Assembly: GCF_900168205.1 (NCBI RefSeq)
Contig: NZ_FUZE01000001.1
Coordinates: 124,001 to 188,000, forward strand
Length of the DNA: 64,000 bases
Source of the DNA: Chryseobacterium balustinum
GTDB lineage: Bacteria; Bacteroidota; Bacteroidia; Flavobacteriales; Weeksellaceae
Reading direction: 5' to 3'
A program made the translations under genes and the position numbers. How positions within the stretch are numbered: position 1 is the stretch's first letter; each line of letters begins with the position of its first letter. A model generated the notes under the pieces. It saw nothing but the letters and a program-made list of their open reading frames with translations. It did no database searches and had not been told where the DNA came from. Below are positions 7,135-15,891 of this stretch, piece by piece.

Positions 7135-9282
7135 TTATACAATCTTAAAATCGAGCTGTTTCTGGATTAAGTTGGCTTTTACAACCTTAATCTGAAGCTG
7201 ATCTCCCAATTGGTATCTGTTTCCTGTTCGGGAACCATAAACGGCATGAGTTGCTTTGTCGTAAGTGTAAGAATCATCCATTAAATCTCGTAATTTAATT
7301 AAACCTTCTGCACCATTTTCAGGAATTTGAACCCAGAAACCAAATTCTGCTACCCCCGAAATAACTCCCGTAAAAGTTTCTCCCAAATGTTTCTCCATGA
7401 ATTTTACCTGCATAAATTTGATAGAATCTCTTTCTGCATCGGCTGCCAAACGTTCCATTGCACTGCAATGTTTTGCTTTTTCTTCCAGCTCATGTCTGTC
7501 TGGAGATTTTCCTCCATCCAAATAATGCTGCAACAATCTGTGGGCAAGCAAATCGGGATAACGACGAATAGGAGAGGTGAAGTGCGAATAATAATCAAAT
7601 CCTAAACCGTAGTGACCAATTGGCTCGGTAGAATAAACTGCTTTGCTCATGCTTCGCATTGCCAAAGTTTCAATCATATTTTCTTCGCCTTTTCCTTTTA
7701 CATCTTTCAACAAAGTGTTTAAAGATTCAGCAACTTTTTTGGTATTTGTTAAGTCTATTTTATATCCAAAAGTAGAAACAAAATCTCTTAAAGCTTCCAA
7801 TTTCGCAGGATCCGGATCATCGTGAATTCTGTAAATAAAGGTATTTCCATTTGGACTTCCTTTTTTAAGCGAAACAAATTCTGAAACTTTCTTGTTGGCA
7901 AGCAACATAAATTCTTCGATCAAATGATTTGAATCTTTACTGATTTTAAAGTAAACTCCAATCGGCTGATTGTTTTCATCTAAATTAAATCGAACCTCGC
8001 TTCTGTCAAAGGTGATTGCACCGTTTTTAATACGTGCTGCACGCATAATTTTTGCTAAATCGTCGAGAATATTAATCTCTTCCTGCAAATCGCCCTCTTT
8101 GGTCTCAATTCTTTCCTGAGCTTCTTCATAAGAAAATCTTCTGTCGGAATGAATAACCGTTCTTCCAAACCATTCTTTCTGAATTTCTGCTTTATCATTC
8201 AATTCAAAAACAGCTGAGAAAGTATATTTATCTTCATTCGGACGAAGCGAGCAAACATCGTTACTCAAAACTTCCGGAAGCATCGGTACCACACGGTCTA
8301 CCAAATAAACCGATGTGGCTCTTTCATAGGCTTCATCATCCAGAATTGTTCCGGGAACCACGTAATGAGAAACGTCTGCAATGTGAACACCAACTTCCCA
8401 GTTTCCGTTTTCCAGTTTGCGCATCGATAAAGCATCATCAAAATCCTTGGCATCTTTCGGGTCAATCGTAAAGGTCAAAACATCACGCATATCCCAACGC
8501 TTTGCAGCTTCTTCATCGGTAATTCTGCGGTCGATTTTATCGGCATCTCTTTCCACTTCTTCAGGGAATTCGTAAGGTAAACCGTATTCTGCAAGAATAG
8601 AGTGAATCTCCGTTTCATGATCACCCGGATTTCCTAAAACCTGCAAAATTTCTCCTTCAGGATTTTTGTCGCCAGGTTTCCATTCAGTCATTTTTACAAC
8701 GACTTTATTGCCATCTTCAGCACCATTTATTTTCCCTTTCGGAATAAAAATATCAGTGTTTATTGTTTTTTTATCACAAACTACAAAACCAAATTCTTTA
8801 TGGGCAACCAATTGAAAAGTTCCTACAAATTCTGATCTTTTTCTTTCTAAAACTTCTAAAACAGAACCTTCCAGTTTTTTACCTTTGAAATTATAGGTAA
8901 CGATAAGAACTTTGTCGCCCTGTAATGCATCTTTTACGTTTTTCGAGTGGATGAAAATATCCTCTTTCAGATTTTCTACAGTAACGTAAGCATTTCCAGA
9001 TTGGTTAAAATCGATTGTTCCCGTTAAAGTTCCTTCAATTTTTAAGTTAATACTGAATTTTCCTTTTTCGGTTTCTTTGATTCTCTGGCTTGATAAAAGC
9101 TTGTGCAAAGCCTGAATAACCATTTCCCTTTGTCTGGGGTTTTTGTGATCTATCCCGTCTGAGATTTGTTTGTAATTGTATAATTTGGTTTGGTTTTGAT
9201 TCATAAATTTCATGATCAATCTTCCGATTTCCATTAATTTATGATCGTTTTTCTGACTTATATATTTTTTCTTTTTTGCCAT
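7135..9282 (-). CDS. rnr: Ribonuclease R
   Basis: 715 residues in the RNase II/R order. A basic N-terminal helix-turn-helix region (to about 75) is followed by cold-shock-like OB domains (about 80-235). The RNB catalytic domain carries TIDPKDAKDFDDAL, whose aspartates bind the two metal ions, and the C-terminal S1 domain (about 635-715) contains GVAEFGFWVQI. RNase R degrades structured RNA 3' to 5' processively and works in rRNA and mRNA quality control. The length and the extra N-terminal domain favour RNase R over RNase II. The start lies two bases from the stop of the upstream gene, so the TSP3-repeat gene and rnr are probably co-transcribed. Confidence 0.95.
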   Translation of the reverse strand: MAKKKKYISQKNDHKLMEIGRLIMKFMNQNQTKLYNYKQISDGIDHKNPRQREMVIQALHKLLSSQRIKETEKGKFSINLKIEGTLTGTIDFNQSGNAYVTVENLKEDIFIHSKNVKDALQGDKVLIVTYNFKGKKLEGSVLEVLERKRSEFVGTFQLVAHKEFGFVVCDKKTINTDIFIPKGKINGAEDGNKVVVKMTEWKPGDKNPEGEILQVLGNPGDHETEIHSILAEYGLPYEFPEEVERDADKIDRRITDEEAAKRWDMRDVLTFTIDPKDAKDFDDALSMRKLENGNWEVGVHIADVSHYVVPGTILDDEAYERATSVYLVDRVVPMLPEVLSNDVCSLRPNEDKYTFSAVFELNDKAEIQKEWFGRTVIHSDRRFSYEEAQERIETKEGDLQEEINILDDLAKIMRAARIKNGAITFDRSEVRFNLDENNQPIGVYFKISKDSNHLIEEFMLLANKKVSEFVSLKKGSPNGNTFIYRIHDDPDPAKLEALRDFVSTFGYKIDLTNTKKVAESLNTLLKDVKGKGEENMIETLAMRSMSKAVYSTEPIGHYGLGFDYYSHFTSPIRRYPDLLAHRLLQHYLDGGKSPDRHELEEKAKHCSAMERLAADAERDSIKFMQVKFMEKHLGETFTGVISGVAEFGFWVQIPENGAEGLIKLRDLMDDSYTYDKATHAVYGSRTGNRYQLGDQLQIKVVKANLIQKQLDFKIV

Positions 9283-9284
9283 TT

Positions 9285-10247
9285 TTAATTTAATTGTATA
9301 AAGGTATTTCCTTTAGCTTGTAATCGGAAATAATTTCGTTCTAAATCTGAATATTCATTTATCTTGATGAAAATTTCATCGTTTTCTTCAAAGAAGATGT
9401 AGATATGAAAGTTTCTGTATGGATCAATTTCTTTACTATTTAATTCTTTAAAGTTATTTTTTGCGTTGTAAAAGGTCATTCCGTTACTTTTTTTAGAATA
9501 AATCTTTTTAAAAGATTGTACTTTTTTATTTACACCTTCATTTTCACTGTATGGAAAAACAATTTTTGATGGAAATTTATTGACAAACTTTTTAAAGTTA
9601 TTTTCATTCCAAAACAATTCTGAAGCCAAATTTACTTTTAGATTTATTGGTGAGTAATCTGTTCTATCCTGTCCACAACCTGCCATTTGTGAAAAACTCG
9701 CAATTTCTAAGGTTATCATTCTTGATTTAAATCCTTTTAAATCAATTTTACTAAAGATAAAATCTGCCAGTTTTCCGTAATTAATATTTTTTGTTTTGTC
9801 TAAAAATTTCTTCTTTACTTCATCCAATTCTTCTTGAGAATACCTATGGGATTGATAAATATTTTTCTTGGGACAGCCTTCTTCTTCGGGTACCCCTGGA
9901 ACATTAGGGCACGCATCATCTTTATCATAAATACCATCTCCATCTGTATCTGGCCACGGGCAGCCATTATTTTCCTGAGGTCCTGGAACATTAGGACAGG
10001 CATCATCTTTATCTATTACTTCATCACCATCAATATTTTGCCAAGGACAACCATTATTTTCTGTAGGTCCTGTATCTTTCGGACAATGGTCTAAATAAAA
10101 TAAAACACCATCTCCATCCTCGTCTGAAAGGCAAATCTTTTTACTGAATTCTTTCTTGCATTTTTTGAAGGATTCTTTGTCAATGATGTCCTGAGAACTA
10201 CAACACAGAAAAATAAAAATGAAAAAGAAGGTATAATAAAATCTCAT
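9285..10247 (-). CDS. Thrombospondin type-3-repeat envelope protein
   Basis: 320 residues. An N-terminal hydrophobic signal ends in FLCCSSQ, a possible but atypical lipobox around Cys15/16. Residues about 40-125 hold three to four calcium-binding TSP3-type units of the DxDGDG...DxCP pattern, with alternating NNGCPW and DDACPNVPG. The rest is a roughly 190-residue domain I do not recognise, with two cysteine-bearing and several aromatic-rich segments. TSP3 units in Bacteroidota usually connect a lipid anchor or beta-barrel to a C-terminal domain; here there is no OmpA-like peptidoglycan-binding tail. It is tightly linked to rnr downstream and the next secreted gene upstream (9-bp gap). Confidence 0.7.
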   Translation of the reverse strand: MRFYYTFFFIFIFLCCSSQDIIDKESFKKCKKEFSKKICLSDEDGDGVLFYLDHCPKDTGPTENNGCPWQNIDGDEVIDKDDACPNVPGPQENNGCPWPDTDGDGIYDKDDACPNVPGVPEEEGCPKKNIYQSHRYSQEELDEVKKKFLDKTKNINYGKLADFIFSKIDLKGFKSRMITLEIASFSQMAGCGQDRTDYSPINLKVNLASELFWNENNFKKFVNKFPSKIVFPYSENEGVNKKVQSFKKIYSKKSNGMTFYNAKNNFKELNSKEIDPYRNFHIYIFFEENDEIFIKINEYSDLERNYFRLQAKGNTFIQLN

Positions 10248-10256
10248 AACTATGCT

Positions 10257-11054
10257 TTATTTATTCTTTAAAAGCTTCCACTTTCCATCTTTGTATTGGT
10301 AAAGCAAATATCTTTTGCTGAGTTCTTTTTCTCCATTTCCTAAAATGATTGTAACGCTATAAACGCCCGTACTTTCACTTACGACAGGAAATATTTTCAT
10401 ATCAAGTTGAAGATAATTCTCTGCAATTATTTTATTCTTGTCAATACTAATTTCTAAGCTCTCTGTTGGTTTTTTATAAGATGAATAATAAAATCCTTTC
10501 TTTTTATTATTTAAATCTCTGTAAACTCCTTTGTATAAAGATTCAATATTTAGTGTTTTAAGATAATTATTTTCATCATTCATATTTTGTTCAAAAGACA
10601 AAAATGGTAATCCAACTAAGGGAATCATTATTTTACTATCAAAAAATTGCTGAATTTTTAAATAATTTCTTTTCTTCCATACTTTCTCAAAAACATCTTT
10701 GTTAATATACTTTTCGTAGTGTTTACAATTAAAAAAAGAATTATTTCCGCATGAAGATATTATTCTTTTGTAGTCAGGATTAAGTATAACTATTTTGCTT
10801 TCATCAGATTTTATTTTCTGAAATTCTTTCAGTTCTAAGAACTCATCAAATAGTGTTTCAAAATTAAGTTTCTTAAGTTCTTCAGACTGCTTATCATAAA
10901 GAGCTTTTTCATCATTATAGAGTTTCTGACAATCTACTTTTGGCCTTCCTAAAATTACAACATTTTCAATTTTTTCATTGTTTACAGAATCTTTTTCCTG
11001 TGCTTGAAAACACAGAAAGCTCAACAACAATAAAAATGAAAATAAAAATTTCAT
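10257..11054 (-). CDS. Secreted protein of unknown function
   Basis: 265 residues from the ATG; a TTG directly before it would add one residue. A clear signal peptide (LLLLSFLCFQAQ) predicts export. The mature part opens with EKIENVVILGRPKVDCQK, a phrase that resembles the hinge before carboxypeptidase-regulatory or TonB-plug segments. It then has mostly helical, Lys/Asn-rich sequence and a C-terminal beta-rich end (VYSVTIILGNGEKEL ... YQYKDGKWKLL). I recognise no enzyme motif. It is the first gene of a probable operon with the TSP3 protein and rnr, and a TATATTTG promoter element lies 182 bp upstream. Confidence 0.65.
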   Translation of the reverse strand: MKFLFSFLLLLSFLCFQAQEKDSVNNEKIENVVILGRPKVDCQKLYNDEKALYDKQSEELKKLNFETLFDEFLELKEFQKIKSDESKIVILNPDYKRIISSCGNNSFFNCKHYEKYINKDVFEKVWKKRNYLKIQQFFDSKIMIPLVGLPFLSFEQNMNDENNYLKTLNIESLYKGVYRDLNNKKKGFYYSSYKKPTESLEISIDKNKIIAENYLQLDMKIFPVVSESTGVYSVTIILGNGEKELSKRYLLYQYKDGKWKLLKNK

Positions 11055-11235
11055 CAAAATCTAAAATTCGTTAATCAAAAAAGCATTAGTTTCCACTTGA
11101 AAATTCTAAAATGGAAGTTTCAGTTAAATTTAAAACAAAAATGGAGAAGAAGAGAGAAAAAATTTGTGATAACCTTTGTAAAAGAATCTGAAATTTTGAA
11201 GGAATCAACAGTTTGGTAAATCTTGTTGGACAGTG

Positions 11236-11243
11236 CAAATATA
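11236..11243 (-). promoter_or_regulatory. Putative -7 promoter element (TATATTTG)
   Basis: Read on the minus strand this is TATATTTG, matching the Bacteroidota sigma-ABfr -7 consensus TAnnTTTG. It is placed to drive the 11054-9285 secreted-protein genes and possibly rnr. It also lies just outside the rpiB terminator. Confidence 0.5.
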
Positions 11244-11258
11244 TAAAATAAAAAATAA

Positions 11259-11290
11259 ATAAGGCTTGAAATCTGATTTACAAGCCTTTA
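11259..11290 (-). terminator. Terminator downstream of rpiB
   Basis: Stem AAGGCTTG / CAAGCCTT with a 12-base loop. On the minus strand it is followed by an A/T-rich run containing several T. It begins a few bases past the rpiB stop. Confidence 0.75.
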
Positions 11291-11295
11291 TCAAT

Positions 11296-11730
11296 TTAGC
11301 AGAATGCTATTTTATCTACTCTGTTTTGGTGTCTTCCTCCTTCAAATTCTGTATTCAAAAAAGTTTTAACAATTTCCAAAGCATATTCTTTAGCTACAAA
11401 TCTTGCAGGTAATGCAACCATATTGGCATTATTATGTTGTTTAGATAAGGCCGCAATTTCTGGCATCCAAGAGAGTGCACAACGAATTCCCTGATGTTTA
11501 TTAGCAGAAAGCTGTACGCCTTGCCCGCTTCCGCATACCAAAATTCCTAGTTCATTTGCTCCATTTTCAACAGAAGAAGCTGCTGGATGTACAAAATCAG
11601 GATAATCTACACTTTCTAGAGAATGAGTTCCAAAATCCTGAATTTCAAATTCGTCTTGTAACTGCTGTTTCAAATATTCTTTATACTCAAAACCTGCATG
11701 ATCCGCCGCAATAGCAATTTTTCTTTTCAT
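11296..11730 (-). CDS. rpiB: Ribose-5-phosphate isomerase B
   Basis: 144 residues, the usual RpiB length. ADHAGFEYKEYL near the N-terminus holds the Asp10-His11 phosphate/sugar contacts. The catalytic Cys66 sits in VCGSGQG (the family anion-binding loop), and HNNANMVALPARF near 99-111 completes the active site. It interconverts ribose-5-phosphate and ribulose-5-phosphate in the non-oxidative pentose phosphate pathway. LacA/LacB galactose-6-phosphate isomerases are close relatives, but they come as pairs and are not present here. The gene upstream (DUF4139 protein) stops 27 bp away on the same strand. Confidence 0.93.
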   Translation of the reverse strand: MKRKIAIAADHAGFEYKEYLKQQLQDEFEIQDFGTHSLESVDYPDFVHPAASSVENGANELGILVCGSGQGVQLSANKHQGIRCALSWMPEIAALSKQHNNANMVALPARFVAKEYALEIVKTFLNTEFEGGRHQNRVDKIAFC

Positions 11731-11757
11731 TTTTTACTTTTAAATTTATTTTTACTT

Positions 11758-13335
11758 TTATCTTATATCTGCAGTCATTAAATCTTTTGGCAAAGTTACA
11801 TTAAATCCAAATTTAATCTTCTTTGTTTCATTAGGTTTTATATTAAAATTCCAGATTAAGAAACCTGTACTTTTATCATAATCTGCTTTATCCGGATTCA
11901 TTGCTTCAATTTTTATATTTTCAGCCATTGAAAGTGGAATCTGATCTTTCAGTTCAAGAGTAACGGCAGTGTCTTTATTGTTTTTAATAGTGATTTCGTA
12001 AGCGTAACTTTCAAACTTTTCCTTATCACCTAAACCTTTAGTTTCTTTCTTTGTCAACTCTCTTTTGGTAAGAATATTCGGATCGCTTCCAAGACTGATT
12101 AGCATTTCACTTGTTAGTTGATTGGTATCAATATTTATCGTCCCAATCTGTACGTCTTCCATAAAAATATCAGCGTTTCCGGGTAAGAAATTATACTTTG
12201 AATAGTCTTTTATAGAAGCCAAAAGAAAAGTCTTATTCTCTAATTTCGCTGTCGCAAAATACTTGTAATTAGTTGTTACTTCAAACTCATTTAAATCTTC
12301 TGTCACTTCAACATCCGAAGGAAGAACCACATTCTTATCTAAAGAAATTTCAGTTTTCATCGTTCTTTGTGAAATTCTTGAACTTCCTAAAACGGCAACT
12401 TCAGCAATACTTTTCGAACTTACATCATTACTTTGTGGTCTTTGAAATGCCTGATTGGAAACATAATAATCTCGTTCCGTTCTCAGGAACCAGCGGTCTA
12501 ATTCATAAGGTTTATCTTCTAAACTAAAACTTCCGTTTATTAGTTTTATAGGAATATTTTTAAATTCCAAACCTGTATTTTGCTGAATTTTTGCTTTGTA
12601 AGAAATCTTAAGTGGTGATTTTATTCCATTAGATTTTATCACATAATAAGGTCGCCAATTCGCATTTTGAATTTGCTGATTCACTTCAAAATTGACTGTT
12701 TGCCTTTTGTCACTTGTGATTTGAAGAACGATGATGTTATTGTTAAAAGTCTCATCATCTTTAGACGATGCATATCTTTTATTCTCCAAAACCGAGATTC
12801 TTGATTGATTTTTTGCAATCTTCACCTGAAAATCGGTTTCCTCTTTGTATAGATTTTTAAGAGTCGTTTGATTAAAATCAATCATTTTTAAAATTGCTAC
12901 TGAAGAAGGGTTTCCCAAAGTCTGGTTTTTCTGAACAATTCCTATAGAATTTCTAGTCAGAGTCAGCTCCTGTTCAATCTTTTTATTAGCATTCTTATAA
13001 AACTCTATACTGTCATTGATAGGTCCAAAGTTTTTATTTTTTCCTAGTTTCTCTGCGTAAAGCGAAGGATTATTATTATATGACTCATAGCGGATGAGAT
13101 TAATTTTCTTATCTGGTTTAAAAGACGAAATATCCATACCACTGTTTCTCCCGAATTCTTTAATGATGATGAAATTTTTCCCCTGAGATATGTCAGCAGA
13201 AAAAGAATGTTTGATAATTCCGCCGCTTGAATAGATTTTTACTTCTTTAATTTTTGAGGTGGTTGTAGTATAGTTTTCTTGCCCGAAACAATTAAAAACA
13301 ATGAATACAAAAGACAATAAATTGATTTTCAGCAT
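11758..13335 (-). CDS. MuiA-family DUF4139 domain protein, exported
   Basis: 525 residues with a signal peptide (LLSFVFIVFNCFGQ). The early domain, with KIKEVKIYSSGGIIKHSFSADI and a helical coiled-coil segment about 105-190, corresponds to DUF4140. The C-terminal half is beta-rich and matches DUF4139: VTSDKRQ-type strands, WRPYYVIKS, a dense run of beta strands, and the final IKPNETKKIKFGFNVTLPKD. This pair defines the mucoidy inhibitor A (MuiA) family, whose function is undefined. It is probably periplasmic or secreted. The gene reads away from the 13.3-13.95 kb non-coding region, i.e. divergently from pgk. Confidence 0.82.
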   Translation of the reverse strand: MLKINLLSFVFIVFNCFGQENYTTTTSKIKEVKIYSSGGIIKHSFSADISQGKNFIIIKEFGRNSGMDISSFKPDKKINLIRYESYNNNPSLYAEKLGKNKNFGPINDSIEFYKNANKKIEQELTLTRNSIGIVQKNQTLGNPSSVAILKMIDFNQTTLKNLYKEETDFQVKIAKNQSRISVLENKRYASSKDDETFNNNIIVLQITSDKRQTVNFEVNQQIQNANWRPYYVIKSNGIKSPLKISYKAKIQQNTGLEFKNIPIKLINGSFSLEDKPYELDRWFLRTERDYYVSNQAFQRPQSNDVSSKSIAEVAVLGSSRISQRTMKTEISLDKNVVLPSDVEVTEDLNEFEVTTNYKYFATAKLENKTFLLASIKDYSKYNFLPGNADIFMEDVQIGTINIDTNQLTSEMLISLGSDPNILTKRELTKKETKGLGDKEKFESYAYEITIKNNKDTAVTLELKDQIPLSMAENIKIEAMNPDKADYDKSTGFLIWNFNIKPNETKKIKFGFNVTLPKDLMTADIR

Positions 13336-13950
13336 ATTTTAATATTTTATTTTTACTTTTTTTCGATTCTCATAAATTGTTAGTTAGTTCCTAACAAATT
13401 GTTAAGATCATTGTTAATAACTGTGGAAAAGTTTGTTAAAAATAATATTTTTTTTCTTCAAAAAAAGTTGTAATGAAAATTACTTCCTAATATTTGAGTG
13501 AAAATTTTCAAAAACTTTTTTCAGAGTAATCCTTAGCTTTTCCATAAATCAGTTATCAAGAATTAGAATAGTGGAAAAGTTATCCATAATTGTTAGTAAG
13601 TAGGTGAAAAAACAGATTTTCAGCATTTTAAAATGTGAATTAAATCTGAGTTACGCATAAAATAGATGTTATCAAATTTTATCGTTAAAGTTATCCCCGA
13701 AACTCACAACACTCAACAACAGTATTCACTCTTTCTTTTAAAAAAAAAGATGATAGTGTTGATTGGTGGGTAAGGCTTTGTGGGGAATTTTTTGAAAACT
13801 TTTAAAAGATTCGATTTTTTGCGAGACTTTAAAATCATACATTTGTGAAACTAAAATTCAAAATTATTTGTGAAATGCTTCTGAGCTTTGAAAATTTGAA
13901 ATTTTAATTTGACGAAACAATTTCACAGCGCAAAAAATATAGATTTAAGT
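13336..13950. other. Candidate chromosomal replication origin region (DnaA-box-like cluster)
   Basis: A roughly 600-bp AT-rich non-coding gap between divergent genes. It holds a perfect match to the relaxed DnaA box TTWTNCACA (TTTTCCACA, minus, 13422-13430). Single-mismatch sites are TTTTCCATA (13538-13546), TTTTCCACT (minus, 13570-13578) and TTATCCATA (13580-13588). The last two are tail-to-tail with a single base between them. Weaker GTTATC-containing sites lie at 13551, 13667 and 13689. Two perfect parS sites lie 3-5 kb to the right, and ten consecutive minus-strand genes lie to the left. In silico only; no AT-rich unwinding element is proven. Confidence 0.5.
13819..13845 (+). promoter_or_regulatory. 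Putative pgk promoter (TTG...TACATTTG)
   Basis: TACATTTG at 13838-13845 matches the TAnnTTTG -7 consensus, with TTG at 13819-13821 sixteen bases upstream as a possible -33 element. The pgk ATG lies 105 bp downstream. Confidence 0.5.
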
Positions 13951-15141
13951 ATGAAAACAATCAACGATTTCAATTTTAAAGATAAAAAAGCTCTGGTAAG
14001 AGTAGATTTTAATGTTCCGCAGGATGATCAACAAAAAGTTACAGACAATACAAGAATTGTTGCGGTGAAACCAACTGTTGAAAAAATTCTTAAAGATGGA
14101 GGTTCCGTTATCTTAATGACGCATCTTGGCAGACCCAAAGGAGAAGTAAAAAATGAGTTTTCTCTAAAAAATATTTTAGAAGAGGTTTCTGCAGTTTTGG
14201 GACAAGAAGTAAAATTTGTAGAAGAGTCTATAGGAGAGAAAGCAGAAAAAGCAGCTTCTGATCTTCAACCTGGTGAAATTTTATTATTAGAGAACTTACG
14301 TTTTCATAATGAAGAAGAAAAAGGTGATGAAGGTTTTGCTGAGCAACTTTCTAAGCTAGGTGATGCTTATGTGAATGATGCCTTTGGTACTGCACATAGA
14401 GCTCATGCTTCTACTGCAGTGATCGCTAAATTCTTTAATTCAACTAAATTCTTCGGTTTATTGATGGCCAATGAACTAAAAGCTATTGATAAAGTTTTGA
14501 AAAGTGGTGAAAAACCGGTAACTGCAATACTTGGTGGTTCAAAAGTTTCAACTAAAATTACCATTATAGAAAATATTTTGCCTGCAGTAGACAATTTGAT
14601 TATTGGTGGAGGTATGGCTTTCACATTTATTAAAGCGCTTGGTGGTAAAATTGGTACTTCTTTGGTTGAAGAAGATAAATTACCATTGGCTCTAGAAATT
14701 TTAGGAAAAGCTAAAGAGCACAATGTAAAAGTATATCTTCCTTCTGATACTATCATTGCTGAAAGTTTTAATAATGATGCTGAAAGAAAAGAAGTTGATA
14801 TTTACGAAATTCCTGAAGGATGGATGGGATTAGACGCTGGTGCAAAATCTAGAGATCAGTTTAATGATGTACTATTAAATTCTAGGACTATTCTTTGGAA
14901 TGGACCAATTGGAGTTTTTGAAATGTCTAATTTTGCTGCTGGAACAATAGCTCTTGGTGAAAGCATCGCTGAAGCTACGAAATTGGGAGCTTTTTCTCTT
15001 GTTGGAGGAGGGGACAGCGTTGCCTTTGTAAAGCAGTTTGGTTATGCTGATAAGGTAAGCTATGTTTCTACCGGAGGTGGGGCTATGCTTGAAAGTTTAG
15101 AAGGTCTTGAACTTCCTGGAGTTGCTGCCATAAATAACTAA
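13951..15141 (+). CDS. pgk: Phosphoglycerate kinase
   Basis: 396 residues from the ATG at 13951, the normal PGK length. A TTG-initiated 14-residue extension is possible but lacks conservation. Visible motifs in order: RVDFNVP (3-phosphoglycerate site), [32 protein letters not shown], the GGSKVSTK nucleotide-binding region, [19 protein letters not shown] and the terminal GGGDSVA. It catalyses reversible phosphate transfer between 1,3-bisphosphoglycerate and ADP in glycolysis. It is monocistronic, with a strong terminator 18 bp past the stop. It is the only plus-strand gene between 2.8 and 24.5 kb. Confidence 0.97.
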   Translation: MKTINDFNFKDKKALVRVDFNVPQDDQQKVTDNTRIVAVKPTVEKILKDGGSVILMTHLGRPKGEVKNEFSLKNILEEVSAVLGQEVKFVEESIGEKAEKAASDLQPGEILLLENLRFHNEEEKGDEGFAEQLSKLGDAYVNDAFGTAHRAHASTAVIAKFFNSTKFFGLLMANELKAIDKVLKSGEKPVTAILGGSKVSTKITIIENILPAVDNLIIGGGMAFTFIKALGGKIGTSLVEEDKLPLALEILGKAKEHNVKVYLPSDTIIAESFNNDAERKEVDIYEIPEGWMGLDAGAKSRDQFNDVLLNSRTILWNGPIGVFEMSNFAAGTIALGESIAEATKLGAFSLVGGGDSVAFVKQFGYADKVSYVSTGGGAMLESLEGLELPGVAAINN

Positions 15142-15157
15142 ACTTTAAAAATATATT

Positions 15158-15186
15158 GAAGTCTGCTATTTATAGCAGACTTTTTC
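15158..15186 (+). terminator. pgk terminator
   Basis: Stem AAGTCTGCTA / TAGCAGACTT with a 4-base loop, followed by a T-rich run (TTTTTCTTTTTC). It begins 17 bp past the pgk stop codon. Confidence 0.88.
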
Positions 15187-15258
15187 TTTTTCTATTTCCT
15201 CGATTTCTTTCTATTTCCTTAATTTTTGAAATTAAATTTAAAAATTTTAAGGTTTTCT

Positions 15259-15314
15259 CTATCTGATATACTGTGTTGTTATCAATAAAAAAAATTCTAT
15301 GCGATTCTCAGAGG
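15259..15314. repeat. Spaced repeat, copy 1
   Basis: A 56-bp unit starting CTATCTGATATACTG, with a central A-run and ending GATTCTCAGAGG. By hand alignment it matches copy 2 at 45 of 56 positions without gaps. Confidence 0.7.
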
Positions 15315-15422
15315 GTTTGTTTGAATTTTTGTCTATGTTCTATTTCAAAATTAGATAATCATTTCAAAACCTTTTAAAATATAGAATTATTTGAATTTTA
15401 CTTTTTCGATTTGTGCCGTTTT

Positions 15423-15478
15423 CTATCTCATATACTGAGCTATTATTAATTAAAAAATTTATGTGGCATTCTCAGAGG
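15423..15478. repeat. Spaced repeat, copy 2
   Basis: A 56-bp unit starting CTATCTCATATACTGAG and ending CATTCTCAGAGG, 164 bp after copy 1 (start to start). It contains a short CTGAG / CTCAG inverted pair. Confidence 0.7.
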
Positions 15479-15593
15479 CTTAATTTAAATTTGGAATTAT
15501 TGCTAAATTTTGTAAATCAATACTTTCTTAAAGTAAAGAAAAATTTAATAGTATTCTGTTTTTCATTTTTTTAAATTATACAATTCTGAGTTG

Positions 15594-15641
15594 TCTATCA
15601 TGTATAATTAGTAATTAAAAAAAATCTACGGGATTCTCAGG
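15594..15641. repeat. Spaced repeat, copy 3 (shortened)
   Basis: A diverged, about 48-bp copy: TCTATCATGTATA, AATTAAAAAAAATCTACG and GGATTCTCAGG keep the order of copies 1-2, with a deletion in the middle. It starts 171 bp after copy 2. A CTGAG just upstream (15586-15590) again pairs with the terminal CTCAG. Confidence 0.6.
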
Positions 15642-15802
15642 CTATTAGTTTTAATCTAAATTTGTTTTGTCTTTGAACTCATTATATTACTTACTAACAT
15701 TTTGCTAATATTTTTTATAATTAAAAATTTAAATTTTGTGATTTTAGTTTTTTAATAATTATTATAAGATTGAAGTTGGAGTAGGGGAGTAGCTGAACAA
15801 AA

Positions 15803-15838
15803 TAAAAAAGCTCGAGATGGTGTCCCGAGCTTTTATTT
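15803..15838. terminator. Bidirectional terminator
   Basis: Stem AAAAGCTCG / CGAGCTTTT with an 11-base loop and T-runs on both strands. It terminates the minus-strand methyltransferase gene that ends at 15892 and isolates the repeat region. Confidence 0.8.
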
Positions 15839-15891
15839 TTTAGTGAAATTGATGAAAATTGACCTCTATAAATAGGTTAAAAATCGATTTT

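Larger units (their letters stand above)
15187..15806. other. AT-rich non-coding stretch with three spaced repeats
   Basis: About 620 bp without a plausible gene on either strand. Apart from the three repeat copies listed separately, the sequence is A/T tracts with frequent TTTAAATTT-like words. No tRNA-like fold, riboswitch or DnaA-box cluster was recognised. Confidence 0.6.

Noticed and set aside
9834..10094. Plus-strand ORF across the TSP3 repeats
   Set aside because: The repetition mirrors the antisense TSP3 coding repeats; no start context or independent features.
13909..13950. Longer pgk starting at TTG
   Set aside because: The extension is not conserved in PGK, and the ATG at 13951 gives the usual length.
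15259..15641. CRISPR array
   Set aside because: The three units are 56 bp, diverged (about 80% identity), spacers exceed 100 bp, and no cas genes are near.
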